64,000 nucleotides of DNA from Rhizobium sp. (GCA_002796995.1 PEKW01000002.1:62001-126000); one strand, 5' to 3'. Positions 50,474 to 59,795 are shown, counted from the stretch's first letter. Notes: generated from the sequence alone by a model not told the origin. A program made the numbers and translations.

Positions 50474-51403
50474 CTATGTACGGCTCGTACCGTCCTCGCC
50501 CGGTGGCGTCATCGGTCCGACCGCGCAAAGCTTCAACAGAGTGCGTAGGGCCGGATTTTCATTCGTCGTCCGCCACAGAACGCTGAAATCAACCGCTTCC
50601 GCTGGGGTACTCAGCGGGACGAATGTTACGTCCGAATAGCTGGTCCCGAGCGCGGATTCGCTGGTGAGCGTCAACCCAAAGCCTCGCGCGACCAGATTGA
50701 GAAGATTCTCACGGCCGACGTTTTGAGCAACGATCCTTGGGCGAAAGCTGGGCGCGGACAGTCGTCGCACAAGGTAATCTTCGATTTCGGAACCTGCCCC
50801 GTCGGCGCGGACGATGAAGGCTTCCCCGCGTATGTCGTCTAAGGTTACTCCCTCGCTTGACGCGAGCCTATGCCATGTAGGAACAGCGAGGAAAATGCGC
50901 TCGCTCCACAACTCACGGGTATGACACCCAATTAATCGCGGCGCCCCACAGACGAACGCAACATCCGATCGACCGTTCAAAACCGACGCGGCGCTCGACT
51001 GGGAACAATTTTCATCAACTTTGATGTCGATATTCGGGAACGTCCGCCGGTAGCGGAAGAATAGGTCAGCGAGGAAACCGCTGGCTAACGAGCCGACAAG
51101 CCCTACGCGCAGGACTCCGCTATATCCGCGTTGGATTTGGCGTAAATCGCTAACGGCTTGGGAGAGATGCTCTGCTCCAAACGTCGCCTCGCGAATAAAC
51201 CGTTCCCCCGAATGGGTTGGACGAGCGCCCGTTCTACTACGTTCGAACAGCGCGACGCCGAGTTGCGCCTCAAGTAGTTGAATGCGCCTGCTGATCGTCG
51301 ATTGGGGGATGTTCGTGGCATCCGCTGCACGGCGAAAGCTTCCATGCTCCGCAACGAGCATCGCATATTTCAAGTGGCGGAGATCAAACGCGAGGTCAGG
51401 CAT
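50474..51403 (-). CDS. LysR-family regulator
   Basis: The HTH of this 309-aa protein is in VAEHGSFRRAADATNIPQSTISRRIQLLEAQLGVALFERSRTGARPT. The effector domain (VGLVGSLASGFLADLFFRYRRTFPNIDIKV) is of the type often carried on conjugative elements. The nearest co-oriented gene is the metallo-hydrolase 237 bp upstream, so control of that gene is possible. No divergent partner is present. Confidence 0.92.
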   Translation of the reverse strand: MPDLAFDLRHLKYAMLVAEHGSFRRAADATNIPQSTISRRIQLLEAQLGVALFERSRTGARPTHSGERFIREATFGAEHLSQAVSDLRQIQRGYSGVLRVGLVGSLASGFLADLFFRYRRTFPNIDIKVDENCSQSSAASVLNGRSDVAFVCGAPRLIGCHTRELWSERIFLAVPTWHRLASSEGVTLDDIRGEAFIVRADGAGSEIEDYLVRRLSAPSFRPRIVAQNVGRENLLNLVARGFGLTLTSESALGTSYSDVTFVPLSTPAEAVDFSVLWRTTNENPALRTLLKLCAVGPMTPPGEDGTSRT

Positions 51404-51640
51404 TATTCACCAGCAATCCCGGCAAGGCCGCAGTTACGCTCAAAGCCCTGTCACGTCGTCAGTCGCTGGCCCTGCCGGGTCCGATGCGGCTATTGCCCAC
51501 GCTGTTGCGGATCGCACCGAACATGATCAGCCGCATGGTCGCCAACATTTGACGCCCGCTGTCAGACCATCCGTGCGAACCGCGCCTGCGCGTGGAGGGA
51601 TGCATCTCGAAGGGCGTGTCCTGGGCACGCGAGACTGATT

Positions 51641-52501
51641 TCAGTCGAGAAACTTGGGGAACGCCGGCATTGAGGCGAAATCCTCGGGTGCGTGCTGGAT
51701 CACGACCCGCGCGTGCATGTTCGCGGCAAGTCTGCTGAACCGCTGCGTGGAGGCCAGCGTATCGGCACGGCTCAGGTTCACGGCGGGAACCAAGGTTTGC
51801 TGGTAATTCTGCCGGGTGTGAAAAAGATCGCCGGATATCAGCACCGGCCCTGTTTTCGCCAGCCTGACGAGCAGCATTCGCGATCCTGGCGTGTGGCCGG
51901 GGGCCTTGAGAATTCGCACGCTTCCGTCCCCGAACACGTCGCGGTCCTCGTCGGACGCCTCGACATGGGCTTGCACCAGCGGTGCAATCGCCGTCGCATC
52001 GACGCCGAATGGAGTCGGCTTGCCCCGCGCCCAATTGAGCTCGCTGGCGGCGATCAGGACGGTCGCTTTCGGGAAAAGTCCCAGGTTACCGGTGTGATCC
52101 TGGTGGAGATGCGACATGGCGACAAAGCGAATATCATCGGGCTTGAGGCCGAGCTCGGCGAGTTGGCTCGCCAGCGTGCGCTTCATGGTGAAGCGGCCGC
52201 CGAACTTGGTGACGCCGCCCGGCAATGCGGCGAGCCTGTCGCTATTCCCCGTATCCCACAGCAGCCATTCCGTTCCGTGACGAATGAGATAGCAGGGGGT
52301 CGGCAGCGCCAGCGACTTGCCGTCATACTCACCGGTATCGGAGAAATAGGCGGCGTCGGTGAACTCGGTCAGCCCGCAGTCAAGTGTGTACAGCCTGACG
52401 GCTGCCTGGGGCGCGGATGCGCTCGCCGCCTCCTGGGCCAGTGCGGAGGTTGCCGCAACGAGGGCGAGAGCGCTCGCGACAAGATACCTGAATCTCTTCA
52501 T
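51641..52501 (-). CDS. Exported MBL-fold hydrolase, N-acyl-homoserine lactonase family
   Basis: This 286-aa metallo-beta-lactamase-fold enzyme has a signal peptide (MKRFRYLVASALALVAATSALAQ), so it acts in the periplasm or outside. The two-zinc motif is SHLHQDHTGNLG (HxHxDH), with later GHTPGSR, SGDLFHT and H in VIQHAPEDF. The order and the phrase YLIRHGTEWLLWDTG match the AHL-lactonase family, which opens quorum-signal lactone rings. The family also contains other lactonases and esterases, so the substrate is not proven. Confidence 0.82.
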   Translation of the reverse strand: MKRFRYLVASALALVAATSALAQEAASASAPQAAVRLYTLDCGLTEFTDAAYFSDTGEYDGKSLALPTPCYLIRHGTEWLLWDTGNSDRLAALPGGVTKFGGRFTMKRTLASQLAELGLKPDDIRFVAMSHLHQDHTGNLGLFPKATVLIAASELNWARGKPTPFGVDATAIAPLVQAHVEASDEDRDVFGDGSVRILKAPGHTPGSRMLLVRLAKTGPVLISGDLFHTRQNYQQTLVPAVNLSRADTLASTQRFSRLAANMHARVVIQHAPEDFASMPAFPKFLD

Positions 52502-52531
52502 CTTCTTTTCCTTCGAACATTGGGGGGGACG

Positions 52532-52954
52532 CTAGATCGTCCGATCGACGATCGGGTCGTGTACCGCGTCCAGCCAGTCGCCTAATCGCGATGGATCGCC
52601 GTCCACCCGCATCTCACCCGTGCGCAGGAACGCATCGCGAGTAGCCGGGTAGTTCGGGTCGTCGCTGCGCAGGCTGTTCAGCGCGCGCGCAGCCGCGGCG
52701 CTGATCTCGATCGTCACCTCGGCCCGCTCGTCGCGTCGCACGCCGACGCGGAAAGAAGGGGCGCCGCCGCGGATGTCGAAGCGGATGCCCTGGACTAAGC
52801 CTTCGGGCAGGTTCTCCCCGTCGGTGTAGCGCTCCACCAGCGAGAGATTGAGGTCCGGCGAAAGCCGGGACCGCGAAGCGGCTTGGCTCATCAAATGCCC
52901 AACCATCTCAAACCAAGCCGTCGTGCCTTGGCGCAATTTCGCTTCCGTCGTCAT
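52532..52954 (-). CDS. SCP2-like small protein (uncertain)
   Basis: This 140-aa protein starts at an ATG with AAGGAGC 8 bp upstream, soon after the quinone oxidoreductase stop, so they form an operon. The pattern of a short helical N-terminus, then strands (LVQGIRFDIRGGAPSFRVGVRRDERAEVTIEISAAAARALNSL) and the final FLRTGEMRVDGDPSRLGDWL resembles SCP2 sterol-carrier-like domains, including the 'strand then G-D' ending. The match is weak and no ligand can be named. A longer in-frame extension into the upstream gene is a shadow. Confidence 0.6.
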   Translation of the reverse strand: MTTEAKLRQGTTAWFEMVGHLMSQAASRSRLSPDLNLSLVERYTDGENLPEGLVQGIRFDIRGGAPSFRVGVRRDERAEVTIEISAAAARALNSLRSDDPNYPATRDAFLRTGEMRVDGDPSRLGDWLDAVHDPIVDRTI

Positions 52955-52979
52955 CAAGCTGCTCCTTGGATGCGTCACA

Positions 52980-53996
52980 TCACGAGCCCGTGAGGACGAT
53001 TTTGCCCTGGATGTTGCCTTGAGCGGCGCGCTCGTGCGCCTGGCGGGAGTCGGCGAGCGGGAACACGCTGTCGATCGCCACGCGGATAGTGCCGTCGTCC
53101 AGCAGCCGCCCGACTTCGTCGAGCTGCGCACCGCTCGATCGGACCTGTGTTGCCGAGACCGTGACCCCGAGGTCTTCGGCCTCCTCCGAACCGGAAAAAC
53201 CCAACGGGAAAATCGGAAACAGCGCGCCGCCGCGCTTGAGCGTGCGCAGGAAACGGCCGGTGGTCGGACCGCCAACCGAGTCGATGACGAGATCCACGTC
53301 GCGGACAACATCCTCGGGAGTGGTCCTAGTATAGTCGATGAACTCGTCAGCGCCGAGATCGCGCAGGAAGGCCTCGTGCTTGCCCGATGCCACAGCGATC
53401 ACGCGCGCGCCCTGCCACTTGGCGATTTGCACCGCGAAGTGCCCCACCCCGCCCCCGGCCCCGTTCACCAGGACCGTCTTGCCTGCGAGCGGCACAGGCA
53501 CATGCCTGTTCGGCTGCAGCGGGTTCGGTTCATCGTGCCCAAGCGCGATCATAAACTGCCACGCCGTGAGGAGCGACATCGGCGCTGCGGCGGCATGCAG
53601 GTGATCGATGCCGGCCGGCTTGCGGGCGATTTCCGAGGCCGGCACGGTGACATATTCAGCATAAGCCTTGCTCTCCCCGGCGAGGCCGGTGGGAAAGCGG
53701 ACCATCGCATAGACGTCGTCGCCGACCGCGAAGTCCATCACATCGTCGCCGACCGCTTCGACAACGCCGGAAATGTCAGTCCCCGGAATCGCAGGAAACG
53801 CCACCTTGGGCTGCCATTCGGGCGGAAGCATTTTATAGCCGTCGCGCAGGTACCAGTCGGGAGGATTTAGGCCCACTGCGTGAACGCGGACGCGCACTTC
53901 ACCGACATTGATTTCGGGGATCGGCGCATCTTCGTAGACCAGCACCTCGGGACCGCCGAACGCATGGAACCGGACTGCCTTCATCGTATCGCTCAT
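52980..53996 (-). CDS. NADP-dependent quinone oxidoreductase-like (zinc-free MDR)
   Basis: This 338-aa medium-chain reductase/dehydrogenase has MKAVRFHAFGGPEVLVYEDAPIPEI at the start and the nucleotide site VNGAGGGVGHFAVQIAKWQGARVIAVAS. It lacks the structural and catalytic zinc cysteines, as in QOR-type quinone or enone reductases. The ATG at 53996 is preceded by GGAGG. The LysR gene is divergent from it across about 90 bp, pointing to regulation of this gene by that protein. Confidence 0.92.
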   Translation of the reverse strand: MSDTMKAVRFHAFGGPEVLVYEDAPIPEINVGEVRVRVHAVGLNPPDWYLRDGYKMLPPEWQPKVAFPAIPGTDISGVVEAVGDDVMDFAVGDDVYAMVRFPTGLAGESKAYAEYVTVPASEIARKPAGIDHLHAAAAPMSLLTAWQFMIALGHDEPNPLQPNRHVPVPLAGKTVLVNGAGGGVGHFAVQIAKWQGARVIAVASGKHEAFLRDLGADEFIDYTRTTPEDVVRDVDLVIDSVGGPTTGRFLRTLKRGGALFPIFPLGFSGSEEAEDLGVTVSATQVRSSGAQLDEVGRLLDDGTIRVAIDSVFPLADSRQAHERAAQGNIQGKIVLTGS

Positions 53997-54089
53997 TGAA
54001 ACCTCCATGCGGCACCATCGCTGCTTGGAGGTGGATGTATGCAACGATTGTCAGTTGATAATAGACGAGGATATCGCTTTACTAATGCC

Positions 54090-55028
54090 ATGAGGGCACA
54101 AATGGTTTTGGAGCGGCTGACCGGCCTGATCGCATTCGCACGTGCCGGATCGATGGGGAGTTACACCGCCGCAGCCCGCTCGCTGTCGATCTCGCCCTCT
54201 GCGGTCAGCAAGAGCGTACAGCGGCTCGAGCGCGATCTTGGCGTCTCGCTCTTCACCCGTACGACCCGTTCCCTGACCCTTACGCCCGAGGGCCGTGACC
54301 TGCACGAGCGCGCGCTGCGACTGTTGCGCGATGCGGACGAGATCGAGCAGGTGGCCATGGCCGCGCGCTCGGAGCCGTCGGGCACCTTGCGAATAGCCGC
54401 GCCGCTGCCGATTGGCGTGCACGTAATTGCGCCGGCCCTGCCGGCGTTCCGCAGGCTCCACCCGAAGGTGACGATCGATCTGCGCCTGGGCGATAGGTTC
54501 GTCGACATCATCGAGGAGGGTATCGACGTTGCGGTGCGCATCGGCGACCTGGCCGACTCGCGACTGTTGTCGCGCAGTCTCGCGCCGCACCGGCTCTGCT
54601 GTTTTGCGGCCCCCGCCTATCTGGCGAGGCGAGGCACGCCAATGCATCCCGACGAGCTCGAGGGGCACGACACCGTCAACTTGCGTTATCAAAGCACGGG
54701 CCAGGCGTTCCGCTGGCCGTTCCAGATCGGCGAGCGCGTGGTCGAGGTCGTGCCCCCGTCAGGCGTCGTCATCGACGTGAGCGACGCCGTGATGGCGACT
54801 CTCGCGGCCGGTGGCGGTATCGGTATGAGCGCGAGCTTCGTCGCGGCGCCCTATGTGGTGCGCGGCGAATTGGTGCCCGTACTCCAAGAGTTTGCGGTCG
54901 AGCGTCACAATATCACCGCGATCTGGCCGGAAAGCCGCCGTGCTAATCCCGCCGTGCGCGCCTTCCTGACCGCGTTGCAGGACGTTTTTCAGGACCAGAT
55001 GAGATCGACGGCAAGCCTATCCATATAA
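54090..55028 (+). CDS. LysR-family regulator (divergent from quinone oxidoreductase)
   Basis: This LysR protein is about 312 aa from the ATG at 54090; ATGs at 54039 and 54102 are alternatives. The HTH is in [50 protein letters not shown]. The effector domain is of the class that includes [33 protein letters not shown], typical of regulators next to oxidoreductases. The azoreductase gene follows convergently after 43 bp. Confidence 0.92.
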   Translation: MRAQMVLERLTGLIAFARAGSMGSYTAAARSLSISPSAVSKSVQRLERDLGVSLFTRTTRSLTLTPEGRDLHERALRLLRDADEIEQVAMAARSEPSGTLRIAAPLPIGVHVIAPALPAFRRLHPKVTIDLRLGDRFVDIIEEGIDVAVRIGDLADSRLLSRSLAPHRLCCFAAPAYLARRGTPMHPDELEGHDTVNLRYQSTGQAFRWPFQIGERVVEVVPPSGVVIDVSDAVMATLAAGGGIGMSASFVAAPYVVRGELVPVLQEFAVERHNITAIWPESRRANPAVRAFLTALQDVFQDQMRSTASLSI

Positions 55029-55071
55029 TTCCGCCAGAACCCTTCAGGCCCCGCCCTCCGCCTCTGTGGCG

Positions 55072-55689
55072 TCAGGCCGTCGCCGCCCGCTCGATCTCGG
55101 GTCCAAGCCTGCCGACAAAGGCGTCCATCGACTCCTCCTGCAGGTCCACGACCTTGGCGCCGCCGCCCGAGATCACCGTCACGTCGGTGATCCCGATCAC
55201 TTTCAAGATCAGACGGAGATATTGCGCAGCGATGTCGCGGTCTTGGATCGGCGAGCCTTCTGTATAGACCCCGCCCGAAGCGATCAGGACTGTCGCCTTC
55301 TTGCCGGTGACAAGCCCTGCGCCGTCGAAGCCGAGAGTCATGCCCTTGCGGACGACATGGTCCACCCATGCCTTCAAAGCCGCGGGCACGTTGTAATTGT
55401 AGACTGGCGTCGCGATGACGATGTCGTCGGCGGCAAGTATCTCGGCGACGAGTTCGTCGGAAAGGCGGAGCGCTGCCGCCATCTCGGTCGAATGCTGCTC
55501 GACCGGCGTGAAATAGGCCTGAAGCCACGGCGCGGTGACAAATGGCAGACCTGTCTCCGCGAGATCGCGGATCGTGATGGTGCCATCGGCATGTACTGCC
55601 TGCCACTGCGACACGAACCGCGCGGTCATATGCCGGGAGATCGAGAACGCGCCGCGCGGGCTGGTTTCGACGACGAGAAGCTTGGACAT
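55072..55689 (-). CDS. azoR: FMN-dependent NADH-azoreductase
   Basis: This 205-aa flavodoxin-like reductase has the N-terminal [22 protein letters not shown], the FMN-binding region [28 protein letters not shown] and the ASGGVY loop. It reduces azo bonds and quinones with NADH; in the cell it is probably a quinone detoxifier. I chose the ATG at 55689 (MSKLLV) with AAGGAGACC upstream; the longer frame beyond is a shadow. It is divergent from a broken LysR gene at 55872, which was probably its regulator. Confidence 0.9.
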   Translation of the reverse strand: MSKLLVVETSPRGAFSISRHMTARFVSQWQAVHADGTITIRDLAETGLPFVTAPWLQAYFTPVEQHSTEMAAALRLSDELVAEILAADDIVIATPVYNYNVPAALKAWVDHVVRKGMTLGFDGAGLVTGKKATVLIASGGVYTEGSPIQDRDIAAQYLRLILKVIGITDVTVISGGGAKVVDLQEESMDAFVGRLGPEIERAATA

Positions 55690-55871
55690 GTAAGGTCTCC
55701 TTGTGATGTTCATCCGAAGCGGCCGCCGGAAATCGGCTTGCCAAGCCCTGACCGGGTCGGCCGACACCGCGATGGATGGGGTCGTGGGTTGCTTCGGCCT
55801 GTTTAAAGACGCGATCTCCCTTGCGGGAGCGATGAAATGTTGATCATCTCCATCGGCAGGAGTGATAGATA

Positions 55872-56627
55872 TTGATCGGCAAGCTAAGCCTCGACCAACT
55901 GCGCGTTCTGGTGACGATTGCGGACACCGGCAGTTTTTCTGCCGCTGGGCGAAAGCTTGGTCGCGCCCAGTCGGCGATCAGCCAGATCGTCGCCTCGCTT
56001 GAGGGCGCGCAGGGCATCGCCCTGTTCGATCGCAGCGGCCATCGACCAAAACTGACGGACATCGGACATGTCCTCGTCGCACAAGCGCGCCTGGTGCTGG
56101 CAGGCGCGGCGCGGTTCGAAGCGGTGGCAGCGAACACGCGTGCGGGATTGGAATCCGGCGGCACCCGAGGACATCATTGCCTATCCGCTGCTGCGCATCC
56201 GAGTTCGCGCAGTCTGCGCGCTTGACCATCCGCTGGCTACCGTGGGGCGACCCGCATCCGCCGACGATCTCGCCCCCTACGTGCAACTCGTTCTGTCGGA
56301 TCCAGTCGATCCGGACGGCGCGAACTACGGGCTATCGAGCGCACGTCTGTGGCGCTTCGTCGATCTTGGCCGCGTCTAGACTTTCTGCTCGCGGGGTTTG
56401 GATGGTGCCGGATGCCGGAACATCTCGTGGTGGACGCCGTAGCCAAAGGCCAACTTATTTGGCTCGAAATGCAAGACGACCCGACGCCGCCGGAGGGCTT
56501 GTCCATCTATGCGGCCCACCGACGCGATCGGATGCTCGGTACCGCCGGACGGTGGTTGCTCGGCGATCTGCGGCAAAGGCTCGCGTCAGACCAGGCCCGC
56601 GACATTGTGGGCGTGACGACGCCCTAA
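55872..56627 (+). pseudogene. Broken LysR-family regulator
   Basis: The first part (from a TTG at 55872) encodes a normal Lys[54 protein letters not shown]. After about residue 90 the middle of the effector domain is missing. Two later segments are in other frames: VCALDHPLATVGRPASADDLAPYVQLVL (about 56210-56370) and the C-terminal GWCRMPEHLVVDAVAKGQLIW (about 56395-56625). At least one deletion plus frameshifts have therefore destroyed the gene. It lies divergent from azoR, whose regulation may have changed. Confidence 0.8.
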
Positions 56628-57404
56628 TCAGACCGTCACATCCCATTCTGCCGCTTGGAAGCGACGCACTTCCTCTTCCATCTTTTGGGGAAAGACCGTG
56701 CGATAGCGATTGGAGGCGCCGGTGATGATCTTGACCATCTCCTCGATCATCGGTTGAGGATCCGCTTGGTCGGGCAGAGTATAGGGCGGCGGGAACGGCG
56801 GCAGCAGCGCTGTCTCAGGGTCATACCAATAGCTCGAACCCTCGATGGCGGTATCATTGAACCCCGTGCCATAAACACCGGGCTGGACCGTCAGGACTTG
56901 GATGCCTTTTGGCCGCAGTTCCTCACGCAACGTCGCGGCAATTGCTTCAATCGCCCATTTGCTGGCGGTGTAAGCCCCCCCAAACGGCGGCGTCTGCAAG
57001 CCGGCATCAGAGGAGGTCCAGACGATCCTGCCGCTACCTCTTTCCACCATCATCGGCAGGAATTTCTTAGTCAGGTCCAAGTGGGCGAACACGTTGGTAT
57101 CGAACGTCGCACGAACTAATTCCATCGGCACGTCGGTCAGCGTACCGCTGTGGGCCACGCCGGCATTGTTGAAGAGGACGTCGATGGGGTAGGTCAGTGC
57201 ATGTTTGACATCGACTACGTCGAGAAGATCTAGCTTGATCGTTTCGACCGCCAAGCCCTTCGTGCTGGCTTCCTGGCGTAGGTCCCAAGCCTGCGGCCAA
57301 ATTTGACATCCGGCGATGACGCGGTGCCCCAACGCCGCCAGAGAAAGCGCAACGCCGCGTCCAAAGCCGCTGCCCGCGCCGGTGATGAGAACGGTCTGTA
57401 ACAT
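56628..57404 (-). CDS. SDR-family oxidoreductase
   Basis: This 258-aa short-chain dehydrogenase has the cofactor site TGAGSGFG (7-14), NNAGVAH, catalytic Ser in VWTSSDAG and YTASK. It lacks a basic residue immediately after the second strand (IAGCQIW), so cofactor preference is unclear. The start at 57404 follows the stop of the next upstream SDR gene by 10 bp, so the two SDR genes are one operon. TTCAATGTT context with GAAGG ahead gives a ribosome site. The longer in-frame extension is a shadow. Confidence 0.9.
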   Translation of the reverse strand: MLQTVLITGAGSGFGRGVALSLAALGHRVIAGCQIWPQAWDLRQEASTKGLAVETIKLDLLDVVDVKHALTYPIDVLFNNAGVAHSGTLTDVPMELVRATFDTNVFAHLDLTKKFLPMMVERGSGRIVWTSSDAGLQTPPFGGAYTASKWAIEAIAATLREELRPKGIQVLTVQPGVYGTGFNDTAIEGSSYWYDPETALLPPFPPPYTLPDQADPQPMIEEMVKIITGASNRYRTVFPQKMEEEVRRFQAAEWDVTV

Positions 57405-57414
57405 TGAACTTCCT

Positions 57415-58194
57415 TCAGCGGAGGCCAGGGATCGCGAAACCGCCGTCCACAAAAATGGTCTGGCCAGTAATGAACCGAGCTTCATTGGAGCATAGCCACA
57501 CGGCTACATCTCCAACGTCTTCGGGTTCGCCCAGCCGCTTGAGTGCGGCATTCGCTGCCAATGCGTCATAAAGCGCATCGTCGAGTCCCGCGGACATCGC
57601 CGTGCGGATGACCCCCGGGGCGACGTTGTTGACCCGGATCCCACGAGGCCCCGCCTCCAGCGCCGCGGCACGAACCATCGCTTCGATGCCCGCTTTACTG
57701 GCAGCGTAGATCGACATCCCGGGAGTCGAGGCCTGGGCGACGAATGACGTCGTGTTGACAATCGCGCCCCCGCTTTCCCCCATGGCGGCTATTTCGTACT
57801 TCATCAGAAGCCAAACGGCTCGGAGGTTGACGGCCATGACCTCGTCGAAATCGGACGCCGTCAGGTCAGTGATAGGCTTGAGCTGACCAAGGATACCGGC
57901 GTTGTTAAAGGCTGCGTCAAGTCGGCCAAACCGCTCCAATGTGCCGTCAATGAGACGGCGTACCGCCGCTTCGTCAGAGACATCGGTTGGCACTGCCAGC
58001 GCTTCACCACCCAGACTTCGGATTATTTCGGCGACGGCCTCCAGTTCGGCACGTCGTCGCCCAGCAAGGACGACCTTCGCCCCGGCGGTCGCGAAGCGTT
58101 TGGCCGCTGCAGCCCCGATGCCGCTGCCGCCCCCTGTAACCAGGGCGACCTTGCCCTTGAGAGTGCCGGGCTCGGTGGCGTTTGTAATCGACAT
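57415..58194 (-). CDS. SDR-family oxidoreductase (FabG/glucose-dehydrogenase-like)
   Basis: This 259-aa classical SDR has the cofactor site TGGGSGIG, LAGRRRAEL (two Arg after the second strand, suggesting NADP(H)), NNAGILG, NTTSFVA with catalytic Ser, YAASKAG, and the C-terminal ITGQTIFVDGGFAIPG. I chose the ATG at 58194 with AGGAGAAGATCT upstream. It is divergent from a LysR gene 94 bp away, so this SDR pair is probably under its control. Confidence 0.92.
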   Translation of the reverse strand: MSITNATEPGTLKGKVALVTGGGSGIGAAAAKRFATAGAKVVLAGRRRAELEAVAEIIRSLGGEALAVPTDVSDEAAVRRLIDGTLERFGRLDAAFNNAGILGQLKPITDLTASDFDEVMAVNLRAVWLLMKYEIAAMGESGGAIVNTTSFVAQASTPGMSIYAASKAGIEAMVRAAALEAGPRGIRVNNVAPGVIRTAMSAGLDDALYDALAANAALKRLGEPEDVGDVAVWLCSNEARFITGQTIFVDGGFAIPGLR

Positions 58195-58288
58195 AGATCT
58201 TCTCCTCGTGACGATTCGAAGATGGGGTCGCGGTTCACTGCGAAAATAGCTACAATCGGTATGAGCTGATGCATGGGATGCACCAATC

Positions 58289-59191
58289 TTGCGCCGCACC
58301 GATTTGCAGGAACTGACGAATTTCGTCGCCGTCGCCCGCGAGCGCAGCTTCCGGCGCGCTGCCGCAGAGCTTGGCATGTCACCTTCTGCACTCAGCCATG
58401 CGCTGCGTTCCCTAGAAGACCGGCTTGGCGTGAAACTCCTGAACAGAACGACACGCAGCGTTTCACTCACCGACGCCGGCTCGGATCTAATGGCGAGGAT
58501 AGAACCTGCCTTTCAGCAGATTGACGAGGCCATCGATGTCGTTCAGGAAACTAGCAGTCGTCCGCAAGGCCGCGTCCGTTTGAGCGTCCCCAATATGGCG
58601 GCCCACCTCATCCTCGCGCCGGTTATGGGCCAGTTCTCCCAGCTCTATCCCGATGTCGTGCTTGAGGTCAGCGTCAACGACGCGGCGATCGACATCGTCG
58701 ATCAGCGGTTCGATGCGGGCATCCGCCTGCACGAAAGCGTCCCACGCGACATGGTTGCCGTCCTCATATCGCCGCCGCTGCGCGGAATTGTCGTCGGCTC
58801 GCCGGCCTATCTCAAGGACCATTCAGCGCCGCTCAATCCGAGCGACCTGACGGCGCACCGGTGCATCAGCTATCGCTACCCCTCCAGCCGCACCGCCATG
58901 CCCTGGGACTTCGCGCACATCGATCACGGAGAGATGGAAGTCGTCGTCGCCGGGCCGATCGTGACGGACGACATGGACCTCATGATCGAGGCGGCGGTTC
59001 AGGGCGTCGGGCTGGCGTTCGTTCTGGAGGCGCGGGCCCTGAACGCGCTGGCGGGCGGCAGCTTGGTGCAGGTGCTTGACGACTGGTGCGCCCCACATCC
59101 CGGTTTTTGCATTTACTATCCTGTGGGTCGCTACATGTCGGCCGGTCTTCGCGCCTTGATCGACCATTTACTGACGAAGGGCGTGGCCTGA
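58289..59191 (+). CDS. LysR-family regulator (divergent from SDR pair)
   Basis: This 300-aa LysR protein starts at a TTG (58289); no in-frame ATG lies nearby, and the N-terminus RRTDLQELTNFVAVARERSFRRAAAELGMSPSALSHALRSLEDRLGVKLLNRTTRSVSLT is complete. The effector domain (IDIVDQRFDAGIRLHESV) is typical. It is the last cargo gene before the tRNA-Leu gene, 150 bp away. Confidence 0.9.
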   Translation: MRRTDLQELTNFVAVARERSFRRAAAELGMSPSALSHALRSLEDRLGVKLLNRTTRSVSLTDAGSDLMARIEPAFQQIDEAIDVVQETSSRPQGRVRLSVPNMAAHLILAPVMGQFSQLYPDVVLEVSVNDAAIDIVDQRFDAGIRLHESVPRDMVAVLISPPLRGIVVGSPAYLKDHSAPLNPSDLTAHRCISYRYPSSRTAMPWDFAHIDHGEMEVVVAGPIVTDDMDLMIEAAVQGVGLAFVLEARALNALAGGSLVQVLDDWCAPHPGFCIYYPVGRYMSAGLRALIDHLLTKGVA

Positions 59192-59341
59192 GCTAGCGAC
59201 ACCAGGGCCGCTCCAGACGTGCGTTGCGGATAAAGATCCGAAAGGGTGCTCTTCTTCGACGCACAAAGCGCTTGCGATGACGCCATCGCTAAGGGTTTTG
59301 TCGGCGTTCCGTCTGAACGGCACATCGCCCTAGATAACTGG

Positions 59342-59426
59342 TGGTGCGGGTGGCCGGGGTCGAACCGGCACTCAACTCGGAACTGGATTTTGAGTCCAGC
59401 GCGTCTACCAATTCCACCACACCCGC
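59342..59426 (-). tRNA. tRNA-Leu (anticodon CAA)
   Basis: Read on the minus strand: acceptor stem GCGGGTG / CACCCGC with encoded CCA, D-arm AATTGGTAGA, anticodon stem CTGGA / TCCAG with loop CTCAAAA (anticodon CAA), and T-arm GCCGG-TTCGACC-CCGGC. The variable arm is short and I see no clean stem in it, which is odd for tRNA-Leu. The 3' end points toward the cargo genes, so this could be an ICE attachment site. Confidence 0.93.
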
Positions 59427-59761
59427 ATTTTTGCCGCCGATTGTAGCCATCGCTCTCTGCACCTAGAGCGAAGCCCGAATATCGCCAGCCTCTTTTCCTT
59501 CTTTCTCAACCCCATGAAAACACGTCGTTTCCAACTCGTCGTGTTTTCAGTGGAGTGGTAGACAAACCACTTTTTGAGTGAATCGCGTTCCGCCGGATTG
59601 AAATTCCGCAATTAGCACCGGTCCGAACAAGAGCCGAACGTCGACCGACGCTCCCAGCCGACACTTGCCCGTTGAGACCACCCGTCCGATTTACACGCTA
59701 TAGCCCGATATTACCGCACACGTTCACACGAGGGCTTCAAAGCAAAAGATCTATCGCCTTC
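59427..59761 (+). other. Intergenic gap between tRNA-Leu and alpA-like gene
   Basis: No gene is supported in this 335-bp, relatively AT-rich stretch. It contains two dyads, at 59515-59549 and 59555-59570, described separately. The composition differs from the GC-rich ICE, suggesting different origin. Confidence 0.5.
59515..59575 (+). terminator. Two adjacent hairpins, the second followed by T5
   Basis: TGAAAACACG and CGTGTTTTCA (59515-59524, 59540-59549) are perfect 10-bp arms with a 15-nt loop. Five bases later GTGGT-AGACAA-ACCAC (59555-59570) is followed by TTTTT. The pair could end plus-strand transcripts from the LysR side or be protein-binding sites of the integration module. Confidence 0.45.
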
Positions 59762-59791
59762 TATCTCCACAAGAGCAAAGAAGTGGAGATA
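59762..59791 (+). promoter_or_regulatory. Hairpin sequestering the alpA-like ribosome binding site
   Basis: TATCTCCAC at 59762-59770 and GTGGAGATA at 59783-59791 are perfectly complementary over 9 bp with a 12-nt loop. The 3' arm contains the GGAG ribosome site, 4 nt before the ATG at 59796. In RNA this would block translation; as DNA it could be an operator. Confidence 0.55.
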
Positions 59792-59795
59792 CGGT

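Noticed and set aside
52848..53870. 340-aa plus-strand frame opposite the quinone oxidoreductase
   Set aside because: Shadow of a clear MDR-family gene with a good ribosome site on the minus strand.
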